Shown here: one piece after another, positions 36,394-43,208 of the stretch
How the letters are laid out: each line of letters starts with the position of its first letter
Position numbering within the stretch: the stretch's first letter is position 1
Assembly (NCBI GenBank): GCA_005881825.1
Contig: VBEO01000086.1
Coordinates: forward strand, 1 to 43,208
DNA: 43,208 nt
Reading direction: 5' to 3'
Source: Chloroflexota bacterium
GTDB taxonomy: Bacteria; Chloroflexota; Dormibacteria; Dormibacterales; Dormibacteraceae
Notes under the pieces: model-generated
Seen by the model: the letters and a program-made list of their open reading frames with translations, nothing else
What the model was told of the DNA's origin: nothing
Database searches by the model: none
Translations under genes and position numbers: made by a program

Positions 36394-38296
36394 CGTCTTC
36401 TTTCAAAGCCGCCCAGGCCTGGCGGGCGTCCTCCACCGAACCCTCGTCCTCGATCGTCGAGATGTCGCCCGGGTCGCGATCCAGGGTCACGGCCTTCAGT
36501 ACGCGGCGCATGATCTTGCCGCTGCGGGTCTTGGGCAGCATGCCGACGAAGTTGAGCTCCCCGACCACCGCCACCGGCCCCAGCTCCCGGCGCACCGTCT
36601 CCAGCAGCTCGCCCTTGAGCTCCTCGGACGGCCGGCGGTCCTGCTTGAGCACCACGAAGGCCGAGATCACCTCTGCGCGCACCGGGTCGGGCCGGCCGGT
36701 GACCCCGGCCTCGGCCACCGCCGGATGGCGCAGGAACGCGGTTTCCACTTCGATGGTCCCGATCCGGTGGCCCGCGATCTTGATGATCTCGTCGGCCCGG
36801 CCGCTGAACCACACGTATCCGTCTTCGTCGATCGCGGTGGCGTCGCCGCTGTAGTACAGCCGCTGCCCGGGCACCTTGTCCCAGTAGTCGGTGGAGTAGC
36901 GCTCGACCTCGGCCCAGAGCGTCGCCGTCAGGCCGGGGAACGGCCGGCGGATCGCGAAGATCCCCTTCTCGCCCGGCTCGCACTGACGGCCGTCGGCATC
37001 GACCACCACGGCGTCGATGCCCGGCAGCACGATCCCGCCCGACCCCGGCTTGATGGGCAGCATGCCGAGACCCCAGGGATTGCCGACGATGGGCCCGGCG
37101 GTCTCCGTCTGCCACATGTGGTCGATGACCGGGATCCGGTCCTCCAGCACTTCCTTCTGCAGCCACTCCCAGGCGGGCGCGTTGAGCACCTCGCCGGCGC
37201 AGAAGACCCTGATCAGCGAGCCCAGGTCGGAGCCGCGCGCGGGCTCGGTCCCGTAGCGCATCAGCATGCGCACCGCCGTCGGCGAGGTGAAGATGCCGCT
37301 GACCTGGTTGGCCTCGATGATCCGGTAGAAGGTCTCCGGTCCCGGGTGATCGAGCGCGCCCTCGAAGGCGATCGTGGTGCAGCCGGCGAGCAGCGGCGCG
37401 TAGACGATGTAGCTGTGGCCGACCACCCACCCGATGTCGCTGGTCGACCACCAGACGTCGGTCTCCTCGAGCCCGAACATCCACTCGGCCATGGCGTTGA
37501 TGTGGACCTGGTAGGGACCGTGGGCGTGGACGGCGAGCTTGGGCTTGGCGGTGGTGCCGGAGGTGGCCAGGATGTAGGCCGGCTCGTTGGACTCCAGCTC
37601 CTCATAGCTGTCGTCGCCCTGGCCGAGCGCCAGGAACTCCTCCCAATCGAGCCGGCCGGCCTCTGAGCCGCCGGCGCGCCGGAGCACGACCACCTTCTCA
37701 ACTGAGGGCGCGGCCGCCAGGGCCTCGTCCACGATGCCCAGCAGCGGCACGTCCTTGCCTTTGCGGTACGTGAGGTCCGTGCAGAAGAGCGCTTTGCACT
37801 CGGCTGCCGCCAGCCGGCCCCCCAAAGCGCCCGAGCCGAAGCCGGCGAACACCACCAGGTGGATCGCGCCGATGCGGGCGCAGGCCAGCATCACCGCGAT
37901 CGCCTCCGGACAGGTCGGCATGTAAACGCCGACGCGGTCGCCGCGGCCGATGCCCAGGGCGCGCAGGGCGGCCGCCACCCGCTTCACCTCGTGCATCAGC
38001 TGGGCGTAGGTCAGCACGCGCCGTTCGCCGCGCTCGTTCTCGTAGACCAGCGCCGCGTGGCCGCCCCAGCCCCGCTCCACATGGCGGTCGATGCAGTTGT
38101 AGGCCAGGTTGGTGCGAGCGCCCTGGAACCAGGTGAAGTAGCGCCCGCGCTCGTCCGGACGCTCCGGGTTCCAGTCCAGCACGGAATCCCATTTCTGGAA
38201 CCAGGGCAGCAGCTCGGCCGCGGCGGCCCAGAACGCCTCGGGGTCGTCCAGGGAGGCGCGCACCATGCTCCGGACGCGCGGGTTGATCAGCTCCAT
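36368..38296 (-). CDS. acs: Acetyl-CoA synthetase-type AMP-forming acyl-CoA ligase
   Basis: The protein is 642 residues from the ATG at 38296 (MELINPRVR). The longer open frame starts in a repeat. It activates acetate or a similar short acid to the CoA thioester through an acyl-AMP. Motifs: ATSGTTAKPKLAVHAHG (P-loop), TDVWWSTSDIGWVVGHSYIVY, YYSGDATAIDEDGYVWFSGR, DEIIKIAGHRIG (hinge) and PKTRSGKIMRR with the catalytic, acetylatable lysine. Substrate length cannot be fixed, so propionate is possible. The C-terminal VGAGLAPP is encoded by a palindromic repeat. Confidence 0.9.
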   Translation of the reverse strand: MELINPRVRSMVRASLDDPEAFWAAAAELLPWFQKWDSVLDWNPERPDERGRYFTWFQGARTNLAYNCIDRHVERGWGGHAALVYENERGERRVLTYAQLMHEVKRVAAALRALGIGRGDRVGVYMPTCPEAIAVMLACARIGAIHLVVFAGFGSGALGGRLAAAECKALFCTDLTYRKGKDVPLLGIVDEALAAAPSVEKVVVLRRAGGSEAGRLDWEEFLALGQGDDSYEELESNEPAYILATSGTTAKPKLAVHAHGPYQVHINAMAEWMFGLEETDVWWSTSDIGWVVGHSYIVYAPLLAGCTTIAFEGALDHPGPETFYRIIEANQVSGIFTSPTAVRMLMRYGTEPARGSDLGSLIRVFCAGEVLNAPAWEWLQKEVLEDRIPVIDHMWQTETAGPIVGNPWGLGMLPIKPGSGGIVLPGIDAVVVDADGRQCEPGEKGIFAIRRPFPGLTATLWAEVERYSTDYWDKVPGQRLYYSGDATAIDEDGYVWFSGRADEIIKIAGHRIGTIEVETAFLRHPAVAEAGVTGRPDPVRAEVISAFVVLKQDRRPSEELKGELLETVRRELGPVAVVGELNFVGMLPKTRSGKIMRRVLKAVTLDRDPGDISTIEDEGSVEDARQAWAALKEDVGAGLAPP

Positions 38297-38311
38297 AGAG
38301 CCGATGCTAGG

Positions 38312-38362
38312 TGTAGGGGCGGGACTTGTCCCGCCCGGCGGGAGGCGCAAGCGCCTCCCCTA
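38312..38362. repeat. Paired palindromes between acs and the antiporter gene
   Basis: Perfect stems GGGCGGGAC/GTCCCGCCC (38317-38336) and GGGAGGCGC/GCGCCTCCC (38340-38359), each with a 2-base loop, lie in tandem. The element is flanked by GTAGGGG on one side and CCCCTAC on the other. The antiporter stop TAG (38362-38360) is its edge. It is the same family as 36335-36393. Confidence 0.78.
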
Positions 38363-40108
38363 CGCCAGGACCTCGTCGCGGAGCTGCAGCTCGGCGATCG
38401 CGCCCGCCCGGATCTCGCTGAATCCGTGACCGAGTCCGGCGGTGATGATCCCGGTCAGGTCGTGCGCCGAGTGCACGCGCGGGATGAACACGAAGTCGGC
38501 TCCCGCGTCGTAGAGGTCCAGCGCCTGGCGGACGTGCTCGGTGGTGACGATCACCGCGGCCTGCGGCCAGACCTGGCGGGCGTGGGCGAGCAGGGCCGCG
38601 TTGTGGGTTCCGCGCAGCACCTCGTCCGTGATCGAGGAAACCACCAAGCGCACGTTCTCCAGGCGCGCGTGCTCCAGCGTCTCAACGTCAGAGATGTCCC
38701 CGTAGATGCAGGGCACTCCGCGCCGCCGCAGCTCGCCGACCACGTGCGGGTTGAAGTCGATGACCACGATCCGCCGCAGCAGGCGGTGCCGGCTGCGCCG
38801 GCGCCCATAGTGCTCCAGCTCGTGGAGGACCGAGCTGGCGTCCCGGAAAAAGCCCAGGAAGACGACCTCGGCGCCGGCGTGCGCGAGCGCCACCTCCTCG
38901 TTGCCGCGGTCGAGGTCGGGCACCCGCAGCAGGTGCAGCAGCCGGTGCACCGCCCGGTAGACGCCGGCGCTGCCGCTGATCAGGTACGTCGACGAGATCG
39001 ATGTGACCGCGAAGGTCAGGACCACGATCGTCACCACTGAGCTGTCGATATGCCCGCGGCTGAGGCCCAAAGAGGCGATCACGATCGAGAACTCGCTGAT
39101 ATTGGCCAGGTTTATGGCGGGCAGGATGCTGGCTCTCTGGCCCAAACCCGACGCGTAGAGGATGGGCACCACCAGCACCCGGCTGAGGACCAGGAAGCCG
39201 GCGGCCGCGGCCGCCAGCAGCAACAGGCCGGCGCTGGGCACGGGGATCTGCATGCCCAGGGCGACGAAGAACAGGGTGACGAAGAAGTCGCGGATGCTTC
39301 CCACCTTGGTGCCCACGTCCGCGCTGTAGGGGAAGGTCGAGATGCTGACCCCTGCGATCAGTGCACCCATCTCGCGGGAGAGCCCGGCCACGGAGGCGGC
39401 GGCGGCCAGGAAGAAGCACCAGGCCAGGGCGGTCACCAGCACCAGCTCGGGAGCCTTGGCCACCGCCCGGAACACGCGCGGCAGCACGTAGCGGCTCATG
39501 GCGAGCGCCCAGACCACCAGTCCCATGCCCTCCAGCAGCGAGATGGCCAGCGGGCGCAGGTCGGGGTTGGAGAGGTTGGGCTGCACCGCCAGCATGGCCA
39601 CGGCCCAGACGTCCTGGAAGACGAGGGCGCCCAATGTGATGCGGCCGGGCAGGGTGTCCAGGTCGTGCTTGTCGTAGAGGAGCTTGACCACGATCATGGT
39701 CGAGCTCATCGACGTGCAGGCCGCCAGGTAGAGGACCGTGTAGCGGCCGCCCAGACCGGGCAGCAGGCCGAAGAAGGCCAGCCCCAGCGCGACGCAGATC
39801 GGCACCTGCAGGAAGCCCACCGCGGCCACCGCCTTGCCGGCGCCCAGCAGGCGCTTGAGGTCGATCTCCAGGCCGATCACGAAGAGCAGCAGGATCAAGC
39901 CGATCTCGGAGACGGTGCTGATCGCCTCCCGGTTGCCGACCAGCTGCAGGACGTGGGGGCCGATCAGGACCCCGGTCAGGAGATAGGCCAGGATCAGCGG
40001 CTGGCGCAGCCGCCAGCCCACCAAGGCCAGCAGCGCGGCCGCGGTCACGCAGATGCCGATGCTGGAGAGCAGCTCGGTGGATTGGAGGAGGCCCGGGGTT
40101 GGAATCAT
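38360..40108 (-). CDS. CPA2 family cation/proton antiporter with TrkA-N domain (KefB-like)
   Basis: The protein is 582 residues. The membrane domain (about 10-390) has 12-13 segments and includes RQPLILAYLLTGVLIGPH, VSEIGLILLLFVIGLE and LVFQDVWAVAMLA. A cytoplasmic nucleotide-binding domain follows (about 400-575), with a Rossmann-like VFLGFFRDASSVLHEL and VVIDFNPHVVGELRRRG. Members exchange K+ or Na+ for H+; ion and regulator are not decidable here. The ATG overlaps the upstream SDR stop by 4 nt. The stop codon lies in a palindromic element. Confidence 0.92.
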   Translation of the reverse strand: MIPTPGLLQSTELLSSIGICVTAAALLALVGWRLRQPLILAYLLTGVLIGPHVLQLVGNREAISTVSEIGLILLLFVIGLEIDLKRLLGAGKAVAAVGFLQVPICVALGLAFFGLLPGLGGRYTVLYLAACTSMSSTMIVVKLLYDKHDLDTLPGRITLGALVFQDVWAVAMLAVQPNLSNPDLRPLAISLLEGMGLVVWALAMSRYVLPRVFRAVAKAPELVLVTALAWCFFLAAAASVAGLSREMGALIAGVSISTFPYSADVGTKVGSIRDFFVTLFFVALGMQIPVPSAGLLLLAAAAAGFLVLSRVLVVPILYASGLGQRASILPAINLANISEFSIVIASLGLSRGHIDSSVVTIVVLTFAVTSISSTYLISGSAGVYRAVHRLLHLLRVPDLDRGNEEVALAHAGAEVVFLGFFRDASSVLHELEHYGRRRSRHRLLRRIVVIDFNPHVVGELRRRGVPCIYGDISDVETLEHARLENVRLVVSSITDEVLRGTHNAALLAHARQVWPQAAVIVTTEHVRQALDLYDAGADFVFIPRVHSAHDLTGIITAGLGHGFSEIRAGAIAELQLRDEVLA

Positions 40109-40817
40109 GTCTTCGCGACGAGCTGGTGGCGGGTGAGCCCGGGATCGCGATCGGTGAAGCGCCGCGCGGCCAGCTCCCGATCCTCTTCCCGCTGCCGAAC
40201 CAGGATTCGGTGCCGCGGATCCGGGTGTGGGAGCCGACCGCGGCCTCGGTCTTGCTCATGCAGAAGAGTGAGACCCGGACGCCCTGGGGCGCCGCGTGCA
40301 GCGCCAGGCCCTCGGTGAAGTGGGCGATCGCGGCCTGGCTGGAGTCGTAAGGGATGGTCAGTGGACCGCGCGGCACCAGGCCGCCGAACGACACGGTGTT
40401 CACGATGTAGGCCGCGTCCTGGGCCTCCAGCGTTGGCAGGAAGGCTCGCACCGTGCGCACCGTCCCCAGCAGGTTCACCTGCAGCATCCACTCCCAATCG
40501 CGCACGCTGATCTTCTCCAGCGAGCCGCCCAGGAAGACCCCGGCGGCGTTGACCAGGACGTCGATGCGGCCCATGGCCACGGCGGCGTCGGCGGCCAGCG
40601 ACCTGACCTGCGCATCCTTGTGCAGGTCGCAACGCAGGCCGTGGAAGCGGCGGCCGGTACCCAGCGCCACCAACTCCTGCACGGCGGCCTCCAGCCGCTC
40701 GTCGTCGAGGTCGGCGACCACCACCTCGGCGCCCTGGCGCGCGGCCACCCGGGCGAAGGCGCGGCCGATGCCGCTGGCGCCGCCGGAAACGACGACGACC
40801 CTTTGGTCGAGGTCCAT
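40105..40817 (-). pseudogene. Short-chain dehydrogenase/reductase, frameshifted and shortened at the C-terminus
   Basis: The N-terminal part is a clear SDR: VVVVSGGASGIGRAFA (cofactor loop T/SGGxxGxG), VLVNAAGVFLGGS, and catalytic residues in VNTVSFGGL (Ser region) and YDSSQAAIAH (Y-x-x-x-Q, where Lys is normally expected). At about 40190 the frame is lost. In the neighbouring frame REEDRELAARRFTDRDPG continues to a TGA overlapping the antiporter ATG. The usual last about 40 residues are missing. The Met at 40817 is the likely start. It is divergent from trpS with a 44-nt gap. The missing Lys further suggests loss of normal activity. Confidence 0.72.
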
Positions 40818-40861
40818 AAGCCGCGGAATGATCGCATAGGGATAATCAGGGTCCACCCCCC

Positions 40862-41851
40862 ATGCGCATCTTCTCGGGCATTCAGCCGACCGGTGCCAAG
40901 CACTTCGGGAACTACAGCGGCGGCTTCCGCCAGTACGCGGCGACCGCCCGCCAGGGCGAGGGCTTCTTCTGCGTGGTCGACCTGCACTCGCTGAGCGTCC
41001 CCTACGACCCCGTCGAGTTCCGGAACACCTGCCTCGACCTGGCGGCGATGCTCTTCGCCACCGGCCTCGACCCCGAGCACTCGACGGTCTTCATCCAGAG
41101 CCACGTCAGCGCCCATGCCGAGGCCAATTGGCTGCTGGGCGCGGTGGCCACCTTCGGCGAGCTGAACCGGATGACGCAGTTCAAGGACAAGTCGGCGGGC
41201 AAGGAGTCGGTCTCCGCCGCCCTCTTCGCTTATCCCGTGCTGATGGCCGGCGACATCCTGCTCTATCAGACCGACGTGGTCCCGGTGGGCGACGACCAGC
41301 GCCAGCACGTGGAGCTGGCGCGCAACCTGGCCCAGCGCTTCAACGCCCGCTTCGGCGAGACCTTCAAACTGCCCCGTGGCATCTACCCCGAGGAGGGCGC
41401 CCGGATCATGGACCTGCAGGCGCCGGACCGCAAGATGTCCACGACCGGCGGCACCCAGCTGGGCACGGTTTACATGCTGGACGAGCCGGACGAGATCCGG
41501 CGCAAGTTCAAGTCGGCGGTCACGGACACCGGCCGTGAGGTCCGCCGCGCGCCGGACAAGCCGGGCATCTCCAACCTGGTCGAGATCATGGCCGTGGCGC
41601 GGGCAACCTCACCGGCCGAGGTCGAAGCGCAGTACGAGGGCCAGGGCTACGGCAAGTTCAAGACGGACGTGGGCGAGGCCGTGATCGAGCTGCTGGCGCC
41701 GATCAAGAAGCGCTATCTGGAGCTGCGCGGCGACCCCACCGGGCTGGAGCGCCTGCTGGCCCGGGGCGCCGAGAAGGCGCGCGCCACCTCGGCGCCGACG
41801 CTGCACCGGATGTACGACGTGATGGGGTTCGTGCCCAGGGTCAGGGACTAG
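40862..41851 (+). CDS. trpS: Tryptophanyl-tRNA synthetase
   Basis: The protein is 329 residues, normal for bacterial TrpS, and charges tRNA-Trp. The class I motifs are FSGIQPTGAKHFGNY (HIGH-equivalent, residues 4-18) and DRKMSTTGG (KMSKS-equivalent, about 190). DVVPVGDDQRQHVELARNLAQRFN is also typical. No Shine-Dalgarno sequence is seen; a -10-like GATAAT at about 40842 suggests a very short leader. The gene's 3' end overlaps the convergent lipoprotein gene by 11 nt. Confidence 0.96.
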   Translation: MRIFSGIQPTGAKHFGNYSGGFRQYAATARQGEGFFCVVDLHSLSVPYDPVEFRNTCLDLAAMLFATGLDPEHSTVFIQSHVSAHAEANWLLGAVATFGELNRMTQFKDKSAGKESVSAALFAYPVLMAGDILLYQTDVVPVGDDQRQHVELARNLAQRFNARFGETFKLPRGIYPEEGARIMDLQAPDRKMSTTGGTQLGTVYMLDEPDEIRRKFKSAVTDTGREVRRAPDKPGISNLVEIMAVARATSPAEVEAQYEGQGYGKFKTDVGEAVIELLAPIKKRYLELRGDPTGLERLLARGAEKARATSAPTLHRMYDVMGFVPRVRD

Positions 41852-42635
41852 CCCGGTCCACTTCCAGGGTCTGGCTGCCCTGAAGCTGGTAGCCGGCGGC
41901 GCTGAGCTGGAATTTGGCGGCTGAGATCGTCTTCAGAAACCGCCCGGCACCCGCGTCCACCCAGGAGGTCACGTCGGCGGTCACGGTGCCGGTCTCCTGC
42001 AGAGGCTGGCCGGCGAGCGTCACCTGCTGGTCGACGGGTGTGCTCAGCCTGCTCTCCACCACCGCGGCCTGCACCCCGTTCAGCTGCTCGTAGCGCAGGA
42101 AACGGTTCTCGGAATGGACCTTGAGCGAGCCTGAGCCCAGCGGGTTGGGCCGCTCGTAGTCGCGCGTCCAGGCGTCCCCGGGCTTGACCTTGCGATCGGG
42201 CAGGATCGCGAAGGACTGGTCGGCGCTGGGCACGCTCACGGCGCTGGTGCCCGCGGCGCTGGCGCCGCCACCCAGGATGCGGCCGTCCGGCCCCACCAGC
42301 AGCTGGTAGCTCTGGGTGCCCAGCGGCGGCAGAGGCTGCCCGTTCGAGGTGCCGGTGGTGTCCAGGAGCTGGACGTCCAGCGTGGCGGTGCCGTCGCCGG
42401 CGACCGCCGTGACCTTCGTCCTTTCCACCGCCCGCAGGTCGAACGTCAACGGCTGGATCTGGGCGCCGGCACTGGCGAGGGCCGCGGTGAAGACCTGGTG
42501 GACGTGGTACGTCTCCTGGTCGCCGGTTCGGTACCTGATCGCCAGCGTGGCGGCCTGCACGTCGCTGCCGCACGCAGCCAGCAATAACGCGGCTGCGAGG
42601 AAATACCGCAGTTGGGGTGGGATGCTTTGTAGCAT
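41841..42635 (-). CDS. Lipoprotein of unknown function
   Basis: The protein is 264 residues. The N-terminus is a lipoprotein signal with hydrophobic YFLAAALLLAAC (lipobox LLAAC, Cys about 22). The rest is beta-rich and soluble: IRYRTGDQETYHVHQVF, PDGRILGGGAS, PDRKVKPGDAW and TYDYERP-like segments, resembling secreted proteins of the DUF6263 or outer-surface type, without a confident match. The ATG (42635-42633) overlaps the ATG of the divergent endonuclease-family gene. Confidence 0.68.
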   Translation of the reverse strand: MLQSIPPQLRYFLAAALLLAACGSDVQAATLAIRYRTGDQETYHVHQVFTAALASAGAQIQPLTFDLRAVERTKVTAVAGDGTATLDVQLLDTTGTSNGQPLPPLGTQSYQLLVGPDGRILGGGASAAGTSAVSVPSADQSFAILPDRKVKPGDAWTRDYERPNPLGSGSLKVHSENRFLRYEQLNGVQAAVVESRLSTPVDQQVTLAGQPLQETGTVTADVTSWVDAGAGRFLKTISAAKFQLSAAGYQLQGSQTLEVDRASP

Positions 42636-43208
42636 GCCGCTTCGCGTTTGCAGCTGGAACGTCCAGCTGGGCCGGCGCCTGGAGGTGGTCCTGGCAGCTC
42701 TTGAGGAATTGGGGCGGCCGGATGTTCTCGCGCTCCAGGAGGTGTCGCGGGCGGGCGGACTCGAAGATGCGGCCCGGCTGGCCGAGCGGCTGGGACCGGA
42801 CTACGAATGCTGGCAGGTGACCGCGCAGCTGCTGCGCGGCCGGGAGCAGGCTAATGCGCTGATCTGGAACCGGCGCCGGGTGGCCGTCGAGCAGCGCGAG
42901 GTGCTCGATCTGCCGCGGAGCCGGCGCAGCCGCCGCAACGCGCTCATGATCGAGGGCCGCTTCGGCCGGCGGAGGCTGCGGCTCTTCTGCGTCCACCTCG
43001 ACGTGCTGGGGGTCGCCCATCGCCGGGATCAGCTGCGCGCCGTGCTGGACCACGACGCCGACCGGCCGGCGGCGGATCTGACGGTCATCGCCGGCGACCT
43101 CAACACGTTCGGCTTGAACGGGCGGCCGGCCTGGGCGGGGCTGTACGCCGAAGCGCTGGCGCACGGGTTTCAGGACGTGACCGCCGGCGTGGGCTGGACC
43201 CAGGCCCG
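42634..43208 (+). CDS. Endonuclease/exonuclease/phosphatase family protein, 5' part (runs off window)
   Basis: Open from the ATG at 42634 to the window end (191 codons shown). The start MPLRVCSWNVQLG has the N-terminal metal-binding Asn. LALQEVSR carries the catalytic Glu, FCVHLDV and VIAGDLNTFG (G-D-x-N) are the other active-site motifs of the EEP fold. Members cut DNA, phosphoinositides or other phosphodiesters, so the substrate is open. The first codon cannot be later because the family motif starts at residue 6. Confidence 0.8.
   Translation, partial: MPLRVCSWNVQLGRRLEVVLAALEELGRPDVLALQEVSRAGGLEDAARLAERLGPDYECWQVTAQLLRGREQANALIWNRRRVAVEQREVLDLPRSRRSRRNALMIEGRFGRRRLRLFCVHLDVLGVAHRRDQLRAVLDHDADRPAADLTVIAGDLNTFGLNGRPAWAGLYAEALAHGFQDVTAGVGWTQA

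Noticed and set aside
33054-37484. A 1476-codon open frame on the minus strand, antisense to the histidine kinase
   Set aside because: It covers the kinase gene and the start of acs in another frame, has His/Gln/Gly/Arg-biased composition and no domain. It is a result of high GC in codon third positions.
38688-40856. A 722-codon frame that joins the SDR to a shadow of the antiporter
   Set aside because: Only the first 220 residues are SDR. The rest is the antiporter gene read out of frame. The real end is a frameshift and a TGA at 40105.

Overview
This is a GC-rich bacterial chromosome segment carrying housekeeping genes and no phage, IS or CRISPR sequence. The long SRP RNA with an Alu domain, the 16S-tRNA-Ala-23S operon, the high GC content and the Chloroflexota-style intergenic palindromes suggest an uncultured lineage near Chloroflexota or Dormibacterota. 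That placement is inference; the 16S gene in the window would settle it.

Positions 1-4250 hold an rRNA operon on the minus strand: promoter, 16S, tRNA-Ala(UGC), and the 5' two thirds of 23S cut by the window edge. An 18-bp perfect processing stem flanks 16S. Positions 4305-9959 carry recR, ybaB and dnaX, the SRP RNA, a CDP-alcohol phosphatidyltransferase and a class A penicillin-binding protein. Positions 9996-15787 are a nuoJKLMN cluster without nuoA-I. By eye its subunits have lost almost all of the charged residues that carry protons in canonical complex I. A heterodimeric ABC exporter follows (16104-19705).

Positions 19859-27731 are the most unusual part. On the minus strand a UGSC-family protein is encoded through an in-frame TGA (21160-21672), which I read as selenocysteine with a hairpin just downstream. 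It overlaps a GNAT acetyltransferase gene and precedes a broken haloalkane dehalogenase. Next comes a large PKD/IPT/Kelch surface protein (plus strand). Then follow a thioredoxin-like protein fused to a large domain that I associate from memory with UGSC proteins (minus), and, 28 bp away and divergent, a ferritin-like R2-type oxidase (plus). A structured leader with an intrinsic terminator precedes a small ABM-domain gene.

Positions 27718-43208 are mixed housekeeping and envelope genes: mnmA, an alpha/beta hydrolase, a ThiS/MoaD-like sulfur carrier with threonine synthase, a lipoprotein metalloprotease, a broken phosphoesterase, a multi-GAF histidine kinase, acetyl-CoA synthetase, a CPA2 cation/proton antiporter, a truncated SDR, trpS, a lipoprotein, and a partial endonuclease/exonuclease/phosphatase gene running off the end.

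Four genes (PKD protein, dehalogenase, phosphoesterase, SDR) look as if a block of coding sequence is missing. That may be real decay or a systematic assembly fault, so it should be checked against reads. All alignments here are by eye from memory of the families.
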